Source: Chionoecetes opilio
Taxonomy: Eukaryota > Arthropoda > Malacostraca > Decapoda > Majidae
DNA: 64,000 nucleotides
Assembly: GCA_016584305.1 (NCBI GenBank)
Contig: JACEEZ010001691.1
Span: forward strand, 1-64,000
Reading direction: 5' to 3'
How positions within the stretch are numbered: position 1 is the first letter of the stretch; every line of letters begins with the position of its first letter. A program made the position numbers and the translations under genes. Shown piece by piece: positions 55,298-64,000 of this stretch. The notes below the pieces were generated by a model. The model saw nothing but the letters and a program-made list of their open reading frames with translations. It ran no database searches and was not told where the DNA came from.

Positions 55298-56341
55298 CAC
55301 GCTGAGCAGGATGATCTCTTTGTAGTCTTGGCGTGGATGATTCCCACAGTCAAGCAGACGTTTCAAGTGACCGAGCATCTCAAGGCGGTGAGCTTCTTCG
55401 TCGGATGACAGAGCGGTCGGTGTCAGGGGCTGTGGTCGGCTCTGGTCAACGATAGGCCAACGATTCTGGAGCCTCTTGAAAAGGGCGATGTTAGGGCCAG
55501 ATGATGGACCCATGCAAGCCTCGAAGACATCCTTCAGAACAACTTCCAGGATGTGGTGGCGGCACGCCAACCACACCAGGGGCTTCTCCAGTGCACGTTC
55601 AATCCTGATACACGCTCCTTGAACCATCCCCGTGTTGGCTGCTGTCGTGTCGAATGCCATGCCAATGATGTTGCCCTCCAAGCTGCTTTCCCGCACCAGC
55701 TTCAAGACGGTTTCCGCAACAGCTTGTCCTGTCCCGTCTGCAGACACAGGAACACCCAGAAGTTCCTCCGTATCCTCCCCGGACACCAAGACGGCCACTC
55801 TCTCCTCCAATGACCTTCCGTCCGCTAGACTGGGTAACAACTTGCCGTCCCAATGCAGGACCAAAGGGACTTCAGGCTTGAAGGAGAGAGACATGGCAAT
55901 CTCTTCACGGTTCTTGACTCTGGCCCGGTGGATCGACGAACGTGACACAGCGATATGTTCGATGTCGTGGCCGAGGCTCATTGCAGCAGCGGCGTAGGAG
56001 GATGTCGCAGCACGGATGGACAGATTGTCGCGCTCCCAAGCAAGGGTCAGCTCCTTGGTGAGCTTATTCTCCTTAGGAGGTCGACGGCGTGGACATTTAG
56101 CTGGTGTCGGAGCTTTGAAGTCGTCGTCCTCGGTTTCTTCGTTGGACGATGAGGACGTAGTACAAGACTCTAAGTCCAAAGCCACGTCACGATCAAGAGT
56201 GCATGACCAAGCAGTCGAGTCCTTCTTCTTCATCTCCTCCATCCTTTGTCTCTTACGTCGCTTCTCCTCAGTCGCTCGCTTCAGCTTCTCGTCCACGCCA
56301 GCCATCGAGCAGCTCTGCCGGTCCTCCCTCTGAGCCTCCAA
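55298..56341 (-). pseudogene. Transposase-like protein with HWDGK and FDTT..NTG motifs, 3' end lost
   Basis: One open frame of about 345 codons starts at a QREDRQSCSMAG segment and a lysine/glutamate-rich linker. It continues with LVLHWDGKLLP (about 55860-55828), VPVSADGTGQAV (about 55756-55720), FDTTAANTGMVQGAC (about 55659-55615) and LVWLACRHHILE (about 55587-55552). The D, NTG, W-x2-C-x2-H pattern parallels the GDST..NTG family, suggesting a shared RNase H core (inference). After SREQGRGFC (about 55300) the text no longer resembles the family; here the oppositely oriented paralogue begins. No start codon is clear and no TIR was found to the right. Confidence 0.6.
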
Positions 56342-56848
56342 GAACGTTTACGGTTATTGTGATATCCGAACATCCGACTATTCCAATTATCTGACCTACC
56401 TTCGGTCCCCCCAAGGTCGGATAATTAATACTTAGCTGTATATTAAGTGAATTTCATGCAATGGTAAAAAGAATGTCTATACCGTGATTGTCAGTATTAC
56501 ACATCGATATCTAATTGTTTAGAGCACTTAGAATGGCCTAGCATCGTTTTCTAACTTATAGATGGATTTTATATCAAACTGACAAGGTTAGGGCGCCATG
56601 AAAACGTTATTAGAATATTTATGTGTAAGAGCCATTTCCCGATGTGCGTGGAGGATCCTTAATTAACGGTTACATGGACGTGTGTGTATGTCCTGTACCT
56701 ACATCTCCGTGTCCTTATATACCAATTATTCCTTGCATAAAGCTCCATGAATGCTGGTTGTGATTCATCCTCCAATTAATGCACCTGACCCCTTGACCAC
56801 CCTCTTAGGTTGATAGTATTCGCGTATTAACGTAGTAAATATTTGGGG
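56342..56848. other. Unassigned sequence
   Basis: Includes a short inverted piece (TCCAATTATCTGACCTACC and GGTCGGATAATTAATAC) that could be a transposon end; no partner was found. Confidence 0.4.
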
Positions 56849-57183
56849 AGGCGGTAGCGGAGTGGTTAGCGTCTCCGACTGGCGTTCTCGGTGACCCGAG
56901 TTCGATCCCCGAAGAAACCCAAAACCTTTCTGCACCGTCGAGTGGCCTAAGAACACCCACATGCCCTGCCCATCAACTCTGCCTTCGACTGCGAGTGCAT
57001 CGGAGGACACAGGGGGGCGGCATGAGCCTCACAGGCGTCACTATAAGAAACCTGCCTGCGCCACCAACGGGCGAGGACCAACCATCAGAACCCTCAAGTG
57101 AACCTCCAGAGCCTACCATCCGAGCCCTGCGGGTCCCACTGGTCCCTACAGGCGCTATAGGCACAAATGTAAAAAAAAAAAAT
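56849..57183 (+). mobile_element. tRNA-derived SINE, full length
   Basis: Head GGGGAGGCGGTAGCGGAGTG, A-box TGGTTAGCGTC at about 56872, B-box GAGTTCGATCCCC at about 56899, full body, and A-run 57172-57182. This is the best-preserved copy for defining the family. Confidence 0.92.
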
Positions 57184-57460
57184 GCCTCCTTCTCTCAATA
57201 TGATGGAGTGGTGTTGATAACTGCCAGGATATCTGTGGTTGGGAATGCCGCAGCCTCCTATTCCTCCTGAATCTTGTCTTAGGTTGGCACTTGGTCGTGG
57301 TGGAGTCTGGAGAGGCTCAACCTCGTGTTGGAGCCCAGAGAGACTGAGGAAATGTTGGTATTTATGCCCTGCGATGGGGCTTCTAAAAGACTCTTTGCTG
57401 TGATAGGACATACACACTAAAAAAACAACTTATAACTCTGCTCTATAGCGGCTCTGGCCT

Positions 57461-57870
57461 TGCCGGGTTATGCAATATGCCGGGTTATGCAATATGCCGG
57501 GTTATGCAATATGCCGGGTTATGCAATATGCCGAGTTATGCAATATGCCGGGTTATGCAATATGCCGGGTTATGCAATATGCCGGGTTATGCAATATGCC
57601 GGGTTATGCAATATGCCGGGTTATGCAATATGCCGAGTTATGCAATATGCCGGGTTATGCAATATGCAGGGTTATGCAATATGCCGGGTTATGCAATATG
57701 CCGGGTTATGCAATATGCCGGTTATGCAATATGCCGGGTTATGCAATATGCAGGGTTATGCAATATGCCGGGTTATGCAATATGCCGAGTTATGCAATAT
57801 GCCGGGTTATGCAATATGCAGGATTATGCAATATGCCGGGTTATGCAATATGCCGGGTTATGCAAATGCC
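57461..57870 (+). repeat. 17-bp minisatellite inside the transposon end
   Basis: About 24 copies of GCCGGGTTATGCAATAT with GAG and AGG variants. The copies at 59655 and 62453 have only two such units (GCCGAGTTATTCAATGT) at the same position next to the TIR. Confidence 0.97.
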
Positions 57871-57920
57871 CTCCTGATATGGGTAAGAATTCAAAATTGT
57901 GTGTATACACTGTACCTTGA

Positions 57921-58018
57921 AAATGCCCCGAGCCCCTGTCCACCCAGCAGTGAATGGGTACCGGGTGTTAGCCGGGGGTTTGTGACCCACCTCCCGGGGT
58001 GATGGCTTCGGCTTACAC
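57921..58018 (+). repeat. Fragment of a dispersed repeat
   Basis: CCACCCAGCAGTGAATGGGT, ACCGGGTGTTAGCC and GTTTGTGACCCACCTCCCGG match 2149-2226 inverted. Confidence 0.7.
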
Positions 58019-58957
58019 TAGAGGAGAGGAGAGGAGGAGGAGGAAGAGGAGGAGATGAGAGGACCTAGTACGAAGCGATACTTGATCTTGATCTTGATAT
58101 TACAGGAGGCCTAGCCTTCATAGGCCAGGCCTGGGCACCGGCTGCTCCTGTACAGAAAAACACAAACAAAAGGAAACAAAACAAAACAACACTACACACA
58201 AGCTATACTAGGCCTAAGATAATGCTATCCTGACCGCCAAAGGGCACAACAAAAAGCCTACACAGAAAAAAATGGAAATTTTACGAGAAAATGTGTTTAT
58301 TTCTATTTATTTTTTCTTAGAAATTTCTTTCCAAAATCGGAGTAAGTGTTCCGAGATGCAGCGTCGTATAAGTTATAAGCCGTAAAATACCTCTATGCGA
58401 GGTATTGGAGAGGCAGGTCTGGCAGCCTGTAGTTCCTACAAGTCTAGCGTGGGCTGCTCCAAGATGTAAACACAGATGTCAGCACTGGTGGCAGGAGGAC
58501 CATCATACGCCACTCCACATTTGCTGCCAAGAGATGCCGGTGTCAGGCATCCAATGGTAGCAAAATACCAAAAGATGCCGGAAACAGGGAGCGTGTGACC
58601 CGGCCAAGCACTGGGCTACAGAGCAAGGCCGGGTACCAGCGCCAAGGCTGACACTTATGCCACTGAGGATAGGCCCAGTGTAAGCAAAGAGATGCAGTTA
58701 TAAGAAGGCAACATGACAAGATACATCATTTTTTGCTGACTTTCTGTATACATGTTCAAACAAGAGGCTGTGAGGGCATGATATGCCCAGTGTAAACCAA
58801 GAGATGCAGTTATAGCTCGGCAACATGACAAGATACATCTTTTTTTGCCGACTGTCTTTGCCTTGCCCAGTTATATCAAATTCCGAGTTATACAATGCCG
58901 AGTTATAAGGGTTTTAGTGTATAACAACTATATTACATTTCTATTGCAATTGTTATA

Positions 58958-59419
58958 CAGGTTGAAGTTCCCAAACTCGGCAACCTCGGGACCAGCGCCG
59001 AGCCGAGTAATGGAATTTTCCGACTTTTAGAACGTAGATATATTAAGGGGAAAAAAAGCGTGCAAAATTCAAAAGGTCAATTTTCTCAGAAATAGTTAAC
59101 ACATTGTTCTTCCTTTTCTTTTCCCTTGCACCAGTAGGTGTTCCTGGACGTTTGGGAGCCATAATACCAATAACAGACCTGTAGAAGTACACAAAATAAC
59201 AGTGTACACAACTCTACAGTCACAACACCACTGAACAATAACAACAAACAAATCGGCGGGGAAAAAACCAAGCGGCCTAGTGTGGTGGCACCCAGCGGCC
59301 GACCCGGCAACTACGCGCCGGGTTTTGGGTGTTCTGCCGGGTTTTGGAAAATCCGGAACCATAGCCGAGTTTTGGGTGTTGCCGAGTCTTGGGATGCCGA
59401 GTTTGGGAACTTCAACCTG
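58958..59419 (-). mobile_element. Pogo/Tigger-like element, family I copy 4
   Basis: TIR CAGGTTGAAGTTCCCAAACT at both ends, TA flanks (58956-58957, 59420-59421). Minus-strand MAPKRPGTPTG fragment starts at about 59162. One copy of the 23-bp unit. Confidence 0.9.
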
Positions 59420-59755
59420 TACCACTCATGAAAATGTTCAAGTATTTGGTTACACTCTCGCAAAAATACAACAGTTTAGCCGCGCTAGCCAAGAACATCA
59501 ACGCAGATTCGGACGGTGTGTATGCATGACGAGTATGCGGACAAGATTTCAGATGTCGCTGGAGGATATAATTATTCACGAGCTGCTACTTCCATATGTA
59601 GCTGTAGACATGCCATCAAAGTATCCTATCTACACCTAACTGCAAACAGTATTACAGTAAAACCCTTATAACTCGGCACGATAGGGGCTCTGGCCCTTGC
59701 CGAGTTATTCAATGTGCCGAGTTATTCAATGTCCTCCTCTGATATGGGTTATATA

Positions 59756-59810
<55 letters not shown>

Positions 59811-59829
59811 GTACTGTCAAAGCATAAAA

Positions 59830-60009
59830 AGTACACTTACCAGTGAACGGGTAGAATGTGCTGGATTTGATATCAAACTCAGCACAAATAGCACACATGG
59901 ACGCACCTGCATCCATCCTTGCCAGCACTTTCACCTTTTCCTGCAGGCTCAGGCTCTTCAATTTCATTCCCTTCCTGCTGGAGACACTCTTGCGTGATGG
60001 AGCTGACAT
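59830..60009 (-). pseudogene. First exon of a pogo/Tigger-type transposase (helix-turn-helix)
   Basis: MSAPSRKS at 60009 is followed by KLKSLSLQEKVKVLARMDAG, then CAICAEFDIKSSTFY, the N-terminal helix-turn-helix that pogo/CENP-B-type transposases use to bind their TIRs. The exon ends TTCACTG at about 59846, followed by GTAAGTGTAC, a good splice donor, so the gene was spliced. The remaining transposase (second HTH and DDE domain) is absent; sequence beyond the donor runs into poly-T and the TIR. A damaged inverted copy lies at 60432-60530 (+). Confidence 0.75.
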
Positions 60010-60690
60010 CTTGATATACAGTACTGTATGATGTAAATCCCAAAAACACGTAAAAATAGGTGGCAAATTAAGAAAGATCGGGAACCAGTGCGTAGGCTGA
60101 GCCGTGTTTTTGTCGTCCAAGCACCGTCTTGGATTACGAAACCCAATCCAATAACACTTGCTGAAATGTGTGTTATACTACTCTGTGATATTGTTTGCAA
60201 TGTTTTGCATTGATTATTATTCGGCTCCTACCAAGCTTGTTGTGTTTTTGAAGCAGAAACCAATCCTTTTTCAATTACGACAAAAAACGGAATTCGTATC
60301 CAAGACGGTGCTTTGACGACATAAACACGGCTCAGCAGCTGACCAGCCTACACGCTGGTTCCCGACCTTTGCTTTACTTTGCCACCTATTTACGTGTTTT
60401 GGGATTACATCATACAGTACTGTATTTCAAGATGTCAGCTCCATCACGCAAGGGTTGTCTCCAGCAGGAAGGGAATGAAATTGAAGAGCCTGAGCTTGCA
60501 GGAAAAGATCAAAAGGACAAAAATACGACTTTATGCGACTGACGATATGCAGAGTGTAAGCGAAGAGATGCAGTTATAACATCAATATGCCGAGATACAT
60601 TATTTTTTGCCAACTTTCTGTTTACATGTTCACAGAAGAGGTTGTGAGGGCATGATATGCCGAGTGAAAACCATGAGATGCAGTTTAGGT

Positions 60691-61014
60691 GAGGCGGTTA
60701 GCAGAGTGGTTAGCGTCACCCGAGTGGCGTTCTCGAAGACCCGAGTTCGATCCCGAGTGAGACCCATAAATCCACTTGAAATCTTTTTGCACCGTCGAGT
60801 GGCCTAAGAACACCCACATGCCCTGTCCATTAACTCTACCTTCGACTGTGAGTGCTATGGAGGACACGGGGCGGCATGAGCCTCTAATCACAGGCGTCAC
60901 TATAACAATCCTGCTGCGCCACCCACAGGCGAGGGCCAACCATCAAGCCCTCGAGTGAGCCTCCAGGCCTATCATTCCACCCCTGGAGCTCACTGCCTAC
61001 ATGTGCTATGGGCA

Positions 61015-61060
<46 letters not shown>

Positions 61061-61073
61061 TGGGTGTGTGTGG

Positions 61074-61130
<57 letters not shown>
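60691..61130 (+). mobile_element. tRNA-derived SINE inside the pogo-like element
   Basis: Head GGTGAGGCGGTTAGCAGAGT, A-box TGGTTAGCGTC, B-box GAGTTCGATCCC at about 60743-60754, body to 61017, GT-rich stretch 61018-61075 and an A-run 61079-61130. It occupies the same position as the SINE at 63494-63951. Confidence 0.92.
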
Positions 61131-61131
<1 letters not shown>

Positions 61132-61365
61132 GTTAGTCTTTGCCATGCCGAGTTATATCAAATTCCGAGTTATACAGTGCCGAGTTATAAGGGTTTTACT
61201 GTATTAAAGTTCTGTGTAAACATTATCAGAGAATAGAAGTTGTCTGTTATGAGATGACTTAAGAAATGGGTTCTGCCATGTTTGTAGAGTGGCATAGTAT
61301 ATATAATTCCTACCCAAAAACTTGAATTCGTGCTGTAAACGGGGTGATAAAGTTAATTGCTCGAA

Positions 61366-61905
61366 AAAGCGTCTGCCATTGTCGTGACGTCACGAGTCAT
61401 ACAGGCGCGGGAGGCTACGAAGGCTGTGTACGGTGTGTTTACTTATAATGACACCAGCAAAGCCATATGGCAAAGGAAAGGGGAAATAGACATCATTGGT
61501 GCTATGTGCCAATGTGCACTAACACTGGCAGGTCAACACCAGGGAAGATATTCATCTCAATTCCCAAAGAATACAAGATAAGGAAGTGATGGTGGCTGGT
61601 TACGCCGCTTGTGTTATGGTGGATATATACGCTCAGGCCCGTTCGGCTCGGCTCAGGTCCGCTCGGTTCCCACGCCTGTGTACCACCATCGCTTCCTTAT
61701 CTTGTAATCTTTGGGAATTGAGATGAATATCTTCCCTGGTGTTGACCTGCCAGTGTTAGTGCAAATTGGCACATAGCACCAATGATGTCTATTTCCCCTT
61801 TCTTATGACATGGCTTTGCTGGTGTCATTATAGGAAAACACACCATACACAGCCTTCGTAGCCCCCCAACGCCTGTATGACTTGTGATGTTCACGACCAC
61901 GTCGG
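61366..61905. mobile_element. 540-bp foldback with long inverted arms
   Basis: Arms of about 215 bp mirror each other: GAGTCATACAGGCGCGGGAG... AGATAAGGAAGTGATGGTGG on the left, CCACCATCGCTTCCTTATCT... CGCCTGTATGACTTGTGATG on the right. They are separated by a GC-rich spacer of about 80 bp (about 61600-61683). Identity is roughly 90% with indels. No matching TSD is evident. Confidence 0.8.
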
Positions 61906-62450
61906 AGCTTTTGCAGTCACGTCACATTTGGGCAACTTTAAACCTTATTTTTATATATTTCTTCCCTATTTTCTTTAAAAATGATAATGTTTAGAGTGAT
62001 TTTTTAAAATTTAGTTATCTATTGGCCAACCTTTACAAAACAAAATTTGGAGGCAACTTGTCTATCATTACATTGAAGGTGTTTATTTCAATTTCATACA
62101 CTGAATGTTGATGGAAAACTCATCAAAAATCTTCATCAATCTTTAATGAAACTTGTTGACAGAGTACTACCACCCTTTAATGTGTTTAGAATGTATTGAT
62201 ATAGAAACAGCCGGAGTCAGAAATCATGTTAAGGCATACTTTTCATAGTAAAATAGTACGTATATAACATAACTAGGTGGATAACTAGGTGGATATAGGA
62301 CATCCACCTACGGTGGTGTTGGAGATCCAGGGATTCTGAGTTTCTATAGCAAAGTCTAGAATCAGTATTATATGTTATATAAATATAATATATATATATA
62401 ATATTATAAATATATTTTATTATATATTATATATATATATTATATATATA
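61906..62450. other. Unassigned AT-rich sequence with terminal TA repeats
   Basis: No supported gene. A TA-rich tract at about 62355-62452 directly precedes the last transposon. Confidence 0.45.
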
Positions 62451-62452
62451 TA

Positions 62453-64000
<1,548 letters not shown>

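Larger units (their letters stand above)
57413..58919 (+). mobile_element. Pogo/Tigger-like element, family II copy 1
   Basis: The left end CACACTAAAAAAACAACTTA (decayed) and the right end GAGTTATAAGGGTTTTAGTG match the ends of the copies at 59655 and 62453; TA flanks both sides. The left subterminal region is expanded into the 17-bp array 57461-57870. The right subterminal part (58680-58860) matches 60555-60690 but has no SINE inserted. The interior, 58019-58400, is unrelated. Confidence 0.75.
59655..61201 (-). mobile_element. Pogo/Tigger-like element, family II copy 2, with SINE
   Basis: CAGTAAAACCCTTATAACTC at the left is mirrored by GAGTTATAAGGGTTTTACTG at the right, with TA flanks at 59653-59654 and 61202-61203. 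It carries an A-run at 59758-59805, a transposase first exon on the minus strand, an inverted second copy of that region at 60290-60515, and a SINE at 60691-61130. The copy at 62453 has the same architecture. Confidence 0.9.

Noticed and set aside
56849..56920. tRNA gene
   Set aside because: A- and B-boxes are present but the head continues into a SINE body with an A tail; several dispersed copies share it.
57460..58002. Three overlapping frames of about 140-180 codons
   Set aside because: Translation of the 17-bp minisatellite inside a transposon.
59758..59805. Independent retroposed A-tail
   Set aside because: The A-run also occurs at the same place in the copy at 62453, so it is part of the pogo-like element.

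Overview
This is a repeat-dense stretch of an animal nuclear genome, most likely a decapod crustacean. Three things point there. An array of about 1.87 kb (48947-50812) is built from TTAGG, the arthropod telomere repeat. Single exons of conserved animal genes lie far apart in repeat-filled introns: a SERCA calcium-pump exon at 14556-14699 (+) and two exons of a WDFY3/blue-cheese homologue at 50984-51152 and 47943-48280 (-). Most of the rest is mobile DNA: tRNA-derived SINEs, RTE-like and other LINE remnants, one Gypsy-class LTR element, and many terminal-inverted-repeat (TIR) DNA transposons. Nothing looks bacterial, and no complete uninterrupted host gene is present. Single-base indels are frequent, both in exons and in tandem arrays. 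They could be real decay or long-read assembly error, and there is one ambiguous base at 25120.

Layout. 1-9000: a minisatellite with an inverted block, a LINE fragment, a pogo-like element carrying SINEs, compound microsatellites, a G-rich array, a small hAT-like MITE, 19-bp and 39-bp arrays, a TTAA-type MITE and a pogo-like element. 9500-13100: a SINE whose tRNA-like head has expanded into a 41-bp array, followed by a 44-bp array. 13700-15650: a LINE end, the SERCA exon, another LINE end and a 21-bp array. 15700-19545: a 3'-truncated Gypsy-class element. 20734-23616: a five-level nest of insertions. 23250-25110 is duplicated at 31854-33790. 25775-30659: a 4.9-kb TIR element with a protein carrying a CDNCAGQNKN motif. 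33820-36216 and 51317-53683: two opposed copies of a TA-flanked element encoding another RNase-H-like protein.

36200-51200 holds exons on the minus strand among repeats. One intron contains an array of about 45 units that each resemble a 3' splice site, and another contains the telomere-like array. 53700-56400 has a small TIR element and two convergent, related transposase-like genes. 57400-64000 is made of pogo-like elements, one family having carried a SINE along, plus a large foldback.

Recurring themes: tandem arrays appear to be seeded from transposon ends, a SINE head and a splice-acceptor region. Paralogous empty sites inside the window document several insertions. At least three uncharacterised transposase-like gene families are present, two of them inside elements whose ends can be defined.
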